64,000 nt of DNA from Blasia pusilla. Lineage: Eukaryota > Marchantiophyta > Marchantiopsida > Blasiales. The DNA lies in contig CM114275.1 in NCBI GenBank assembly GCA_050084515.1, positions 12,958,001 to 13,022,000 of the forward strand, written 5' to 3'. Under the pieces are notes generated by a model. That model had not been told where the DNA came from, ran no database searches, and worked only from the letters and a program-made list of their open reading frames with translations. Both the position numbers and the translations under genes were made by a program. The number at the start of each line of letters is the position of its first letter. The first letter of the stretch is position 1. Positions 21,972 through 34,555 of this stretch are shown here, piece after piece.

Positions 21972-24165
21972 CTTTCTTGGTAGTGCCCTTTCCCACCACG
22001 CTTCCTCCAATTTTATTTCTCCTCCATTTGCTTGGATGCCCTGTCTATTTCCTCCGCCACTTATTTCATGCAGGTCTTGTATAATCGGTGCTTCCTCCAT
22101 GTATTCTAATCTAGTTTGTGTGAGAAAATAGAATATGAGGAAATCACTGAAATCTTTACAAATCTTGGAGATACAAAGTGGCCTAGTCCGTTCGTGCACT
22201 CATAAAAGAGCTCCAATGGAACCTGAACATGTAGATAACTCAATTTATGAGAATACGCTACCGCTGCGGCTCCTGACTCCTTCAATGTCTTGGTCGGAAC
22301 CATTAATCTAAGCTTCTTCTCATACAAGGGGCCGATCAGATTAATTGTGTTAGATGTTAAGAATCCAACATTTTGGCCATTCCAAAGGCTGATTTGTTAT
22401 CTCTGGTTAATTTTTAGGCGCAAATTGGTATATTTGATCTTCGGATTCTATGGATCTCATCCCTACAATTCCTCTAGACTTTAGGACTCTAGATCCTTCC
22501 GGAGTTCAAATCTCTAGATCTTGTGGAACTTCATTCACTCCATCGGATATTCCTTGGGTTCCTCTTCTCTCTCTAGATCTCCTCATTACCGGAGGCTTTT
22601 TACTCACTCTAAGTATCTGTACATGTGGACTTTCAAGTCCCCAAACCCTTGGAACTATAGGCCCCTAGATCTTCTTTATGCAAATCCTATGGATTTGGTG
22701 GAACTTCATTCCTTTAATCCATCAGATTTTTTTTAAGACTCTTTAAACTTCCTTTGCTAGATAGATTCCTTATATTACCCTCTCTTTAGGTTGAGATATA
22801 TATGTATGTTTCTTTGATGATCTAATAGATCTAACAAACTTGAGGACCACACTAGTAAGGGCCCACGGGGATAAGGAAAGGAGAAACCCCCCAAAACCTA
22901 ACTTCACCAACAATAGAAAACATATCAATAACACCCAAAGAAATATGAACACTAGCAAAAGCCTAGAGCGCCTCTAGCATTGGTGTTTCCCACAACTTGA
23001 GCATGTTTGAGACAAGGGTGGAAGAGTTTAATTACCAATAAACTACAACTTTAAATTAAACTTTTGTTAAAAAATTTAAGTTTTATAGTATTTTACAACC
23101 ATTGGATGCATTTGAAATTGAAATATGGAATATTTCATACATATTATTAATGCATTTTTTTGGCTCACCATTAAGTTGGAAAAATAACGCACAAACTCCA
23201 TACTTATGCATAAATTATAAGCCCCATGTAATTTCAAGATTCTATTTATTATGCCCAAAGAGAATTCTAGGGAAGACGATCATTGATATATCTTTAAATT
23301 AATATTCATTTTATATTTATATTATTTGGATAAAAATCGGTTTATGTCTACCCAAAAACAAAATTTGATAAAGTAAAATATATTGTATGGATCTAATACA
23401 TCTCTTTACTAAGTGATCACTTATAACTACCCATCAACTAGTGTTATAGGAGGAATCTAGAAGAATTTTTCAACTAATTGAAAATAAAATGAAAAATGAA
23501 AATAAAAGGGACTTTCTTACCACTCTCATATTATACTAGTTGCACATGGTGATGATCCCAATGTGAGCCTAGAACACACGTCTCGTAGTCCCTTTATCAA
23601 AAATTATTGAATAAGTGTGGTAAGTGAATTGAAATTTTAATTGTATATCAATATTTGACTATTTATAATAAGAAAAAAATTTCAAATATGGCTATGAGAA
23701 CTATGTGGCATGCACACAAGGATCATGCTCTTTTCTATCTTTGAGAAATGAAATTAGAGCATAACTTGGGAATTTCATCCATGCATGAAGGTCTATCATC
23801 CAAAAGTGGAAAGGAATTAACACTGAATATGCTTACCATCGAGCATGCTAATTCACTAGCTTTCTTTCCTGCACTGCAGGTGCTCCAATGATGTTCACTT
23901 CTGACCATGCTATTGTTGACATTCTCTCTGATTTCTTCTCTCTACCCATAAGTGTACTTTTGAGTTAGGCAATCAATCGCTCACTCACTTTCTTTCCTAC
24001 ATTGCTATTGCCACACTTGCAATGTCTGCTTGTACCCCCATTGCTGACGCTTGAAGAGGCCCCAAAGCGGCATAAAATCAAGAACCAAACTGCGGATCAA
24101 AGTTGTGTGTCGTTTAGGAGGAAGGCACGAGGTCATAATCCCTAGCAAGAATCGGGATAGAGATT
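21972..24165. other. Spacer, no gene recognised
   Basis: Short frames occur on both strands. 22400-22740 shows loosely repeated CTCTAGATCTT...GGAACTTCATTC words about 170 bp apart. No domain or transposon signature is identified. Confidence 0.4.
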
Positions 24166-24169
24166 GACA

Positions 24170-24560
24170 GGGTTTGCACTACATCAAGAACAAGGGGAGC
24201 ATAAAGAAGACCCTTGACATACAATTGGCATGGAGGAACAAGGCTATGAGATGGAGATCTCTCCCATCTACAAATGTTTCCATAAGTTTAAAGAGTAGCA
24301 ATAACCTCACATTGGACATGAAGGGAAGGGCCAACGCCATGAGATGGAGCTCTCTCCCATCTGCAAATGTTATCGGGGGTTTCAAAATGTTGCCGGTGGT
24401 TTACAGAGTAGTAATAACCACGTGTTGAACAATAAGGAATGGGGGTGGGAGGATCCGGGGTCACGAGATTGAGCTCTTCTTGTCTGCAAATATTTTTTAG
24501 GGTTAAAGAGAGGGGCAGTAAAACCAAGTGTCAAAAAGGGAGGAACAGGTTCCATCATGT
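24170..24560. repeat. Imperfect tandem repeat, three units
   Basis: The core ATGAGATGGAG.TCTCTCCCATCT(A/G)CAAATGTT appears at about 24246 and 24339, and in weaker form at 24462. The first two copies are 93 bp apart and the third follows after about 124 bp. The opposite strand reads as open frames with repeated ICRWERAPSHG-like words, which is why ORFs stack here. It may be a decayed tandem duplication inside a transposon. Confidence 0.65.
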
Positions 24561-25373
24561 GGAGTTGTTTGTCCCCACTCTTTTTTCTCCGGACTGCTCC
24601 GCGGACTTTTTTATAATAGTAGATCCCTTTTATTAAAGAAAAATTTATAAGGGCCCTCGTAGCCCAACAACCTTGCCATTTTGGAGTTGAGAGCTTTAAT
24701 TTATGGAGTAAAAATGTATTTGAACACTTTTGTGGATCAAATAATTTTGTGGATGCCATGAAAGGGGTAGGCAATCGACAAAAAATAAAGATCACTCTAT
24801 GCTTGTTCATAGCACAGGCATTCTTACTAGTAGTAGGAATGACGTATAGTGGGGTAGGAAGATATATTGCAAGATGGTGCATTTAGTTTTTTCTTCTTCT
24901 CATTCGTGCTCGGCCTCTTTGAATTGGAATTGGGAACCTCATATCCGTATATCTTTTGTGTAAAGGTTTCCAATCCCCTTTCATATAAACCAAGAATTGA
25001 TATATTTTCTTATTTGGACCATAATTTTATATCTCTTCGTCCTCAAAGGCTATCTCAAATATTAGAATTGATTAAAAGAGGACGTTCTTTTCATTTTTTT
25101 TCATTTGGGGAAAAAATATAAACAAAGTTCACTTTAGAGACATCAACACTCTTTTGATATTTACTTTTTATTATTTACCGGTCAAGAATATTGGGGCCAA
25201 ATGCAACACACGAAACACATGATAAACTAACATTAAAAAATTAAAGTTTTGATACTCCTAGTGTAGGCACGAGTGGTGTTCATCATCCGGATGGGTATAA
25301 AGAACTTAAGAATTAGTCCGTGTTAGGGGTAGAAAGAACATTAGAATGAGTCCACGTTCCCATTGAAAGTGTG
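24561..25373. other. Spacer with one 84-codon ORF, unassigned
   Basis: A plus-strand frame at 24867-25121 is Phe/Ser-rich and ends KRGRSFHFFSFGEKI. I do not recognise it. The rest is AT-rich and featureless. Confidence 0.35.
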
Positions 25374-25422
25374 CATTGAAAGTGTGCGAGACTATGTAAA
25401 GGAGTCTCGCACACTTTCAATG
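25374..25422. repeat. Perfect 20-bp stem hairpin
   Basis: Bases 25374-25393 are exactly complementary to 25403-25422, with a 9-base loop. The left arm is preceded by a second direct copy of its first 12 bases (25361-25373), so three copies of CATTGAAAGTGTG exist, two direct and one inverted. The stem is shorter than that of a typical miRNA precursor. It could be a foldback transposon remnant. Confidence 0.8.
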
Positions 25423-25739
25423 GCAACAATGTCAATGGGCAGGAAACAACACCATGACAATCATCATCATCATTGAAAGCTGAGATCCCCGTGACACAAT
25501 CCTCCATGAGTTCTCTCTCCCCACACGGGCGAATTCATCTCTTGAGCAAACTTGCAAAACACCCCCAAAAAAAGGTAGGGGGTGGAAAGTGAAGTTGCTT
25601 TATTTCGTTTGGCCATTACGCCACAAGATATCTCCAAGCTAAAGTTAAAGCCGTGGGGAGAAGATAAAGCGTCCCATCCCAGATCCCATAGAAAGGCAGG
25701 AAAAAAGTGGGGGTCCGGAAACAAAAGAAAACTCTCTCG

Positions 25740-28700
25740 TTCTTATGATTATGATGAAACCTCGAGATATGTGGTTGTGAATGTGTAAGTGACTTTTGGG
25801 ACGTCTGAGTGCATCTTGAGCGCAGAAAGGTTTGTCGACACTGTCCGTCCTTCGCAAGGCGCCCTTCCGCCCATCACTTCGTGCAAATTCGTGATGTGTC
25901 GCAGATCTGCCTGTTTAGAGTTTAGATGGCTGCCCGGCTGCACGCGTCGGGCTGGCGATTGCTACGGCCGTCGCAATGTCGCAGTCGCAGTCGCACCGAC
26001 CTCAGAGCCTTGGACGCAGCCACGACGCCGACGGAGGGCAGAGCCGCCGCACGGAATGCTCACCGTCCTACGTGCTCTGTCTGTCCGTCCGTCTATGTGT
26101 TTCTCTTCACGAGTTCACAGTTGGTTCCTGTACGGCACTACCCTTCCTGCATACTGCACTGCACTGAACTGAACTGTGCGGTGCGGTCCCGGGCTGTGTG
26201 CTGTAATCCATGGGGGCCAGTGGGGGTAGTAGTACGATAGTAGTAGAGGTAGTAATAGCCCCTACGTGAGGAACATCTGGGGCAGGGCGAAGATCTTTGG
26301 CTTCCACCGCAGAAATCTTCGGTTCATCTGGTTCTACTTCGATTTCGCGCGACGGAGCACGAAGAGTCAATTCACCGAGATGAGCGCGCGGCTGTGAATC
26401 CGTCTGTCCTTACGAACTGTGTCTCGGGAAAGTGGGCAGCTGTTGCTGACAGTCACATCGGGGAGCAAAGGTGTTTCTCGTGTTCAAATCCCTGCGGACT
26501 GTGAAGTCGAGAGCGCTTTGTCTCGTTTCAGCCTCGGATTCTCGAACTACAGTAGAGCAGATAGCCCCTCCTGCAATGTTTGCTTTCAGGAGACCTCTTT
26601 AGCACACAGAAACCCGGGTCAACTCAGGTGGGTATACCCAACACTGTATAGTTTACACAATCGGTGACAAAACCACCTTGGATGTACACGCAGACAAAAA
26701 ACGACTCCGGGATCGGATGGGGGGTGACTCTGCCACACTATACTACACTACCCACCCACTCTTGAAGACATTCCCGCCCTAGATCGCGAGGGCCCGAGGA
26801 AACGAAGCACATATCTCTTCGCGAGGAGCAGATCTGTACTGTTCCCCAATGAATCACGAGCCCACGCTGTCTGTGATCTCATTAACTACTCCGGATGACT
26901 TCGTCTGTCACCGCCGCACGCTGCCAAGACTCGAACTGCCTTTGAAGTACTTTTCTACGCTTTTCGCAGAACGCTGCACAAGCAGCACAACGTCGCCAGT
27001 ACCGTCGGTACGAAGAGGAGGAATTTTCGCTCGGAATATGATTTGCGCAACTGCGTGAACTTTTCAGCATGGCATAAACTTGGACGGTTTCCCTACCTTC
27101 GCGGTCACATATGGTGAGGAGCCTTCTCCTCGCTCCGCGCGCGGTTGACAGTATTAGCGGCGTCAATATTCAACGACGCGGGTACGTTGCCCGTGCGGCT
27201 TTCAATGCCGGGAAATAATGCGCGTATTTCCCTCCCGAAATCTTATCTAACCGGGACGCTGGTTTCTCCGTCGGGAATCGGGATGAGAAACGGGATCCCC
27301 GTTTTTCTATCCGGGGGAGCAGCTTTCTACCGGGACAGAACCGTCCGGCTGCGTAAGCCTCACGTCTGACCCGGATAGGACAATCCGCATACGAAGACCT
27401 GAATGATGACCTCCGGGAATCTTTCCCACGTACCCTTACTTCCAAGAGGTTCAAAAGGTGGGGCAGAAAATTTGGGCAAGATTTCGTGCAGAAATCAGTG
27501 GAGATCGTAAAGGGCAATCATGAGAAGAAAAGGAAAAGGAAGCATTTTTACCTGAGCTTTACAAAATCGTATCGTGAAGCTAGCCACACAAGGGTTACCC
27601 GACATATAGTGTACAGGTTCCTGGTCACCGGACTCGCTAGAGTACCTACTCATTTCCTTTCACGGTCCCGTAGGCTTTCTACGCCTACCCTTTCCCAAAT
27701 TTCCCAACCAGTTATTTACTTCGGCAGCCCTACTTTTGCACCTCCTCCGCCTATAGGCATCGAGACTGCGGAGTCTGGACGCGAATGCGGTATATGAAAC
27801 ATACTGCTCTCCCGATTCGCTGCGATAGTCCTACTTTTTCCACTTCAGTGATTCAATCACAGCGATTTGCGCCGTCTGTTTTGCGACGTACTTCTCTCCC
27901 TAATCTCCACAAATCACGAGAGGGCACGGCAAATTTTGGTGAGAGGAAATTCTGTCATGTCATATTGGGATCACTGTCTTCGTTTTCCCACACTAGGCTT
28001 CGGAGTAGGAATTTGGGAGGGGAAGTCGCCACCCTTCATGTTCCTCGCATCCTTGCGATCTTTTCATAACATTCGAACCACGACATTTACTCTTCATCAA
28101 GAAACTCACACCGTTCGACTCGCATTCACATCATTTGAACCACATGACATTCTCGCTTCTTTGTGATCATTCGAACAATTCGAACCGCATGACGGGTTCG
28201 CACAGCTGTGACCATCCATATCATTCGAACCACGTGAATGTACTTCATACGGATCCCGAGAGGTGAAGCGGTAGAGGGAGGCCCACTCCCTTCTGCGCCA
28301 CGGTGGCGATTGCGTCAACCTCAGGCCCACGCGTCAGCTACGTTTGGCCTGAGCTACTGTTCTCCAAGTGTCGGCAATTGTCGATTCACTCCCATGACTG
28401 TCAATCTCCGGGGCGTCTTCAAACGCTCGTGGGCCCCTCGTGCGCAACCATGGTCCCATAAGCCAGAGGTGAGCGAGTCTGCTGTCGGAGGCCCCGAGCA
28501 TCACCAGAAGTCGGAATCGTGAAGTCAAACTACGACACGCCCTAAAGGAAGAGGCTAGACGAGTGGACCCATCGTGTAGCTCGCCATCGGATCGACTCTA
28601 CAACCTAGGCTCGTGGACTAAAGCCCGAGGGTGGGTTTGAGAAACATCCAGCGCATGATAGGAAGACGACAGTGCCGATCGCCATCGCCCGGAGATGGTC

Positions 28701-29241
28701 CCCGGTCGAAATGAGGTGATTAGGCGTAGAAGTTAGATCCGACTATTCCCTTCACTCATCACATGCAGGAATCTCCGTAAGTGCCCAAAGCTGCATGCGT
28801 CCCAACTCCCCTCGATTCGTTCAACCTCCTCCCCGATTGAGTGCTACACATGCCTTCCGTGATTCCTACACAACTCCGCCCGTAAAACCCGTGCGTGCTA
28901 CCATGCAATCACCTATTTGAAGTGAATTCCGCAAGTTTCGTAGGGTGCTATGAGTAGCAAACCTTTCTTTCTACCCGGACCCCACCCTTGCATGACCAGT
29001 CGCACCGTGCGAGACCCTGTCATCGAAGGAGACTGCACACAGGGTCAAAGAGAGCTACGAAAAAGAAATTCTCGGCAGTTTTGCAAACGTCAAATTCCAG
29101 CAAAGTTTTCATATATACAAGGAGAAGGTGAAAAACGTAGAACGAGTCACACTTCCAACATCTTTCACGTAAAGGACATCTGTGTCATTAGTTTCCAACA
29201 CCATCTTCGTCCAAAAGAGAATAGATCTACGTGGCCCCATA
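25740..29241. other. GC-rich block downstream of UMP1, genes not resolved
   Basis: Composition switches to GC- and CpG-rich DNA at about 25,740. Short coding-like frames exist on the minus strand at 26275-26370 (acidic, EPDEPKISAVEAKDLRP) and 26882-27010, and on the plus strand at 25926-26240 and 28238-28522, but none joins into a recognised protein. 28069-28235 repeats the word CATTCGAACCAC about four times. Bases just below 29242 should include the UMP1 3' untranslated region. Unrecognised spliced genes are likely. Confidence 0.4.
28069..28235. repeat. Degenerate short repeats (CATTCGAACCAC)
   Basis: The words ATTCGAACCACGACAT, ATTTGAACCACATGACAT, ATTCGAACCGCATGAC and ATTCGAACCACGTGA recur at irregular spacing of about 40-65 bp. 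Each has a half-palindromic TTCGAA. They could be binding-site arrays or remains of a tandem repeat. Confidence 0.4.
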
Positions 29242-32200
29242 TCAGAAAAAAGAACGGGCTGCAGGGCCTTTGGCGAGACCAAGGCGCACTTCCATGGCGT
29301 GGTGCATGTCGACAGGAACACAAGCCTCAGACTCCAGAGGATCTGCACAAAATGGAACAATTCGAAGATATTAGGTTTCTTCCCAAGGAAGATGTTTAGC
29401 ACGCTCCAACAACTGGGCCTGTTGAGAAATCGTGATCCGGAATTTAGACGAGGCAGACTTGACTGCATCCGCTCTGCAATTAAGAAAACCAGCTCTTTGA
29501 AAACCTCTGTATGAGACACACTCCAATCATCTGCAGCATCTCCCCAGATTCTTGATCGCAAGCATGTCAGAGAGCTTCTTACTACATGCAGATGGTACCC
29601 ACGAATATCATGGAATTCTCTAAACCCTCCAAGCTGAGCAAGAATTGCCTGGCTCAAGACGTTACAAGCTCACTACACAATCTTTCGCTTCCTGAACATG
29701 CTAATGGTATTGTTCATGATTATTCGACATGTGGCTTCTTGACCAACTGAATCTCCACTTCTGGTACCATACTTGAATTTAGAGAAACTTGTCTGCACAT
29801 TACTCATGCGTCAGCTCTTCCTAACTTCAACATGTATCTGTTTCAAAGTGCATAGGCTACAAGAGGTGTTCGGAATTCTGACTATGCACTGCATTCAAGA
29901 CGCGTACTAACACTATGCCAACTTCCATGTAACCACACTCGGAGGAGATAGAAGTTTCTAGGCAAAATAGAGAGTTGTCGGTTTCACATCCCTCTGCTTG
30001 ACTACCTCTGCGCTTTGACTTGATTAATGTTGATCAGATAGCACATGTCAAGCATACCTTTTATAACATCTATAAGAATCCAAGTATCCATACTTTGCTC
30101 GGACTCTGTAATGAGGGTCAACACACTACTTATACCAAGTAAAACCGAAAACAAAGAAGGAATGAGACCAACTCCTCACAACTTATTCAAGAGCAAGAAT
30201 CAATAAGGTCCTTTAGATTTAGAGATTCAAATAATCTTTAGTTCAGAGACGAAACAAAAAACTTATCAAATTGTATATCCCTTTTGTAAGCATACTTGAT
30301 CATGAAAATTGCTCCCTTCAACATTAACTTGTTCCAATGATTACCACCTTAGAATAAGAAAAAACTGTCATCAGACCTAAAAGGAAATTGCTACTGTATC
30401 CTTGGCAGCAGGGTTCACTGCTCCATCAGAAGTAATGGATGAGGGATAACCACAGTCCACAAGATTCCTTTCACTTCCACAATGACCTTCAATCTGTACT
30501 TTTAATACTAGTTGACTGCCTAGTCAATGTACCTAATCATATAAATCCCAAATTGAACATAGTTGGTACTCTCAGTCCGATCCCTCGCCAATTTATTATT
30601 GGCTGCCCTTCCAACTAACAACATTATCATCCATCCAGACATGTAAGAAAGATTGGTCAAGAATCCGTTAATGAGCACCTAAAAAGTCTCTTGTTTATTT
30701 CTACAAGTCCTAGGTAAGGCTACCTGTGTCCCCTCTAAGCAACCCTCCCTCCTATGCAAGAGGGTGGAAACACCACTGGGTCTTGGTGCAAGTAACCAGC
30801 CAAAAGCAGATGACCACTTTCCCAACAAAGTAGCACTCAATACTCTCAAAACCCGGGAGTTTTTTGGAAATTCCCAAGGAATGGATCATACTTCTCAGTC
30901 TCAGACAATGACACACCTTAGATGGAAGCCTGACGAGACCAGGGATCCATTGATAAGGTGGACAGCCTTTGGAATTCAGTTAGAAGCAACAGCTTATGCC
31001 CTTCAAGTGCAGAGGGTCAGGAAGAGTTACCCAGCATTCAAACTCTAGAGACAAGCTGCACACTAGAAGACCCAAGCACAATCAAGGAGTTTAACCACGA
31101 CACCATCAGACTTTCTACCGTTCAAGCTGCCTGGAAGAGGGTAGTGCTAATGGAGTGTAGAAGTAAAAAAGGAGTCATAAGAGTATCATAAGAATCCCAA
31201 AAGCTTCAAGCAGCTTGTTTGGAGGCAGCTCAGTCCCCTCAAGCTTTCACTGGATATCACTAAATGCATCGAAGTAGATTACCCTCGAGGAATATTGCAA
31301 ATCATCTCTTCAGAAGCAAAAAGTCTCATAGGAATCGATCAGAGAACAAGAGTTTGACTTAAATGCACCCAAGTCCTCCAAAGACATTCAAATTAGGGTA
31401 GCTCTCTCACACTGGATTAAAGATAAAGTACAAATGGATTGTCCAGCATTGTCAAATTTGACTGAAGTCAAATTCATCTCTAACAGTCCGAGACATTTAA
31501 ACAACTGGGAGAAAATAGAGCACTTTTAAAAACTTTTGGCAACTGAGGCTAGGAATACAAATGTCCCTCAAGGACCAATTCCACCAGTTCAAGGATGAGT
31601 GACAATATTCAACAATTGTCCAGGCAGGGAAGAGCCCGGTTGACAGGAAATATCACAGCAGTGCCTGATGTCCATGATTGTTTGACCGGGTCTCAGTCAT
31701 ACTGCTATGGCTCATCAACTGGGACGAACCGACTTGCCAACTTTAATACTCTCTCAATCATACACATTTATTAACTAACAATTGAACGTGTTAAAAGCTC
31801 ACTTACTACCATATCTAAACACCCAGCGACCACAAATAACCAGGCAACTGCCGATATTGAATTCTTTTACACTCATCAATATTGATCATTAACTATTGAT
31901 GTGATATACACAATAGTAGCTGCAAACATTTCATGTAAGGGAAGGAGTAGGTCAGGGGCTAACCAAGTGGAGTCTCTCCTTGCCTTTTGGATTTCTCATT
32001 CTTTCTCTTTGAAAAAATGGATACAATCTCTTCATTGTGCAGGCCCCATAGTGACCTTACACTACAGACACCACACCACGGACAGACTGTACACTTGACA
32101 AGGACGAGTGGAGGAGGTAGACCAGCTAGTAAAGGAGACTATACAGCCAAAGGGATGCTGACGTTAAAGTGGAACCCAGACTAACTTGCCTGGAGACTGT

Positions 32201-33580
32201 GATTGCTACATCTAGGGCTACTTGATACCTTCCAATTTCAACTGGCAAGTTCCACAGCCATCTCAAGTTCATCATCATGGCAATACTATGTATCAAGCTA
32301 CTGTAGACGTCATACCTTTGGGTCAAGCCTCCGGGGACCTCCAAGGACATTACAAAACTACACTATTGCAGAGTTTGGTATCAATGCTAAATCATCTGAT
32401 GGAAAATTGTGGATCCCTCTACAATATTAATTTTCTCTACAACATAAAAACATAAATCTACCAACCCGGCAACCCGGAACGGAAGGAAGCAATAACCATC
32501 GAGGCTACTGACCTGCAATGAGAGATCAAAGACTAGATTTTGAGACAGTTTGCTAGGTAGGGTGAACTTCGTCTGATGTAAAACCTTCTGCTAGTGATAG
32601 TGAAAAGACAATAATCGGGTGGGAGATGATGCGAGGCAGACATACCACCAAATGAGTCCTCGAATCCCATTTCATCAAGGACACCGGTAAGAGATTCTAA
32701 ACCAAGCATAGAAGATGGCAGTAACCCTGGCGGACGCTGGAACCTGTGAAAAAGCGAGTACAAATTTGTTACAGTCCTTAGAATCAGGGCATCCACACCT
32801 ACAAATTGATAACATAGGCCTAATTGAGAAAATCCCGCAAAACCCTGTGTCCGGAGCCAAGTGAAAATTAGGTGAGAGAAAATATTCAGTTAAGGCAACC
32901 CAAAAGAGAGTGAAACCCGACGGTGCGATAAGGAGCAATGACATACTTCGACAATATCTGTTGTTCCATCTGCATCTGGAAAGGAAGAGCTGTTCCGTAC
33001 GCTTTTTCCATTAGATATCGCTTTGTATTTGCTTGGTACTTCCGATGCTTCAATTATCAACAACATTGACGGAGTGAGCTCACCAAAATGATCTCTAGAC
33101 CAACTCACAAACCCTACCAAACGATCCCAAGTCATCTAACGGCACTGCCAAACGATCTACTCCCCTTTCATCTCCAGCAGAGCAGTTGTGATGGAGGGGC
33201 ACCCCACTGCGACGAAAACGAAACGAAAACAGTACAGTCCAGGAAAAAAAATCACACTGACAAACAATGTGCTTGAGCTTAAAAGGAAATAAAAGGAACA
33301 TACTGATTCCTGAATTATCTGCGCCGGATGAGAGGGTAGAGCATCAGATTTTAGTGTGGGCAGACCAAACCGCAAGGTATCATGGGCCCCTAGAACATCA
33401 TGAGGTAGCGATGGTCCACGCTCCTTAAAAAAACAAACGACAAGCCCAAAACTTGTTAAGAACACTTCATCTCCTCAAGCTCCGGAGTTCCTCATAGCGA
33501 AACTGGCATAGTTCAAAGTTGTCGTCCCTAACAACTCCTACTACAGCAGAAAATGATGTACATCATGCCACACTCACCAT
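29242..33580 (-). CDS. UMP1: Proteasome maturation factor UMP1/POMP
   Basis: UMP1 is the chaperone that sits inside half-proteasomes, controls their dimerisation and is degraded as the first substrate of the finished 20S core; it acts in cytosol and nucleus. I assemble five coding exons joined by GT-AG introns: 33578-33580 (only the ATG), 33304-33423, 32947-33047, 32646-32743 and 29242-29342 (TGA at 29242-29244). The total is 423 nt, 140 aa, matching the usual 140-145 aa. Family landmarks in order are PHDVLGAHDTLRFGL (residues 8-22), YGTALPFQMQMEQQILSKFQRPPG (about 58-81), SSMLGLE (85-91), GFEDSFGD, DMHHAMEVRLGL (119-130) and the AKGP tail. No stops or frameshifts occur. Introns are 154, 256, 203 and 3303 bp; the last is unusually long. 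The start is supported because the ATG directly abuts a GTGAGTG donor and gives the ME... N-terminus of the family. A TATTATA box at 33841-33848 lies about 260 bp upstream and is a possible promoter element. Confidence 0.93.
29343..32645 (-). other. Intron 4 of UMP1 (3.3 kb)
   Basis: The donor is G/GTATGT at 32640-32645 and the acceptor TTTTGTGCAG/AT at 29343. The phase fits: the exon ends with G and the next begins AT, giving the Asp of the FGD sequence. The intron holds several short plus-strand frames (30764-31048, 30958-31191, 32222-32455). The third includes a QVHHHGNTMYQATVDVIPLG stretch that looks protein-derived but matches nothing I can name. It may contain an old insertion. Frames at 28950-29514 on the plus strand are shadows of the last exon. 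Confidence 0.8.
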
Positions 33581-34555
33581 CCTGACGCGAAAGATACCCG
33601 CGTGTGAGAGATCAGAAAACAATCGGTCGCTTTGCGTCGTCTGAAGAAGGGCGGTTGGTTGCGGATGAAGACTTAGGGTTACTTGCTGCGTCTCCTCCTT
33701 GGATCGCTGTGATGATAAAATGACTTCGAATCTACACGAGAGATTTTCAAGGAACTACAGCAAAATGTACGTAGAACGCAATGCGACTGCAATGGGCGTC
33801 TCAATTACGCCATGGGAAGCCCCGATTCGGAACTCTCGTAGTATAATACATTATCATATTTGTTCTTTTCTTGAAAACATATTCTTTGAGAAAATAAAAA
33901 ACTTAAACGTCCTCTTTCCTAAGGGGATAAGCTTATGGCTAAATTCGGAAGAGGCCATCTCCTTAGGTAGACCTTAGGGCTATGATGGAGGATGTAAACT
34001 AGGTTGCATTATGAGAAAGTGGGGAATTATTGAGACGCCCTAATTTCCATGGGAGCTCCACTTAGACGGAGACATTAAGAGACAAAATCATCCAATTTTG
34101 ATATTTAAATTTCTAAGTTTGAGTATTTGTATTATTATTTAAGAGCATTTTTTTACCGAGCGCCAATCCGTACCCCTCTTAGACCTCTATCCATCCTCAC
34201 AAACTCTTTGACCTCTCGCGTGATATCCACATGGATGTCTCATGCACCGCTAGAAAACCCTGTATCTCGCTCTTTGTGCAACTTGTGGCATATTTTGTTG
34301 CAACATTCATACAAGTTAGTTTTACCTCCCAAAAATAAATATCAGGGGAAGTATGATTATGAAGGATCCTAGAAGTGAAGACGATTTACTAACGCACAAA
34401 GATTGAAAATAAGTCTCTTCTCCCCAGCAAACATCGTCAAGAACCCCACTACCATATCTATTGTAGGAATGTTGGACCAATCATTTGGGCCCATCCTCCC
34501 ATATCAATCTCCCTTGCCCCACTCACCATAGAGAACAAAAACTAGTATAGCTTTG
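33581..34555. other. UMP1 5' flank and AT-rich boundary
   Basis: 33581-33840 is GC-rich and should hold the UMP1 5' untranslated region and proximal promoter. At about 33,840 composition turns AT-rich. The short frames at 33699-33977 and 34127-34372 show no motif. Confidence 0.45.

Noticed and set aside
24867-25121. Possible plastid-derived ORF
   Set aside because: I compared it by memory with ribosomal protein and ycf-type plastid genes because of its AT-rich style and an RID...QRL pattern, but no consistent alignment emerged.
26420-26510. tRNA-like GTTCAAATCC T-loop
   Set aside because: No matching D-arm, anticodon arm or acceptor stem could be paired around it.
29109-29657. 182-codon minus-strand ORF taken as a separate gene
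   Set aside because: The stretch is better explained as intron plus the last UMP1 exon, read in a different frame. The spliced frame gives the conserved C-terminus.
32126-32530. Nearer candidate last exons for UMP1 (acceptors near 32500 and 32340)
   Set aside because: They give early stops and lose the conserved DMHH.MEVRLGL tail, which the exon at 29242-29342 supplies in phase.
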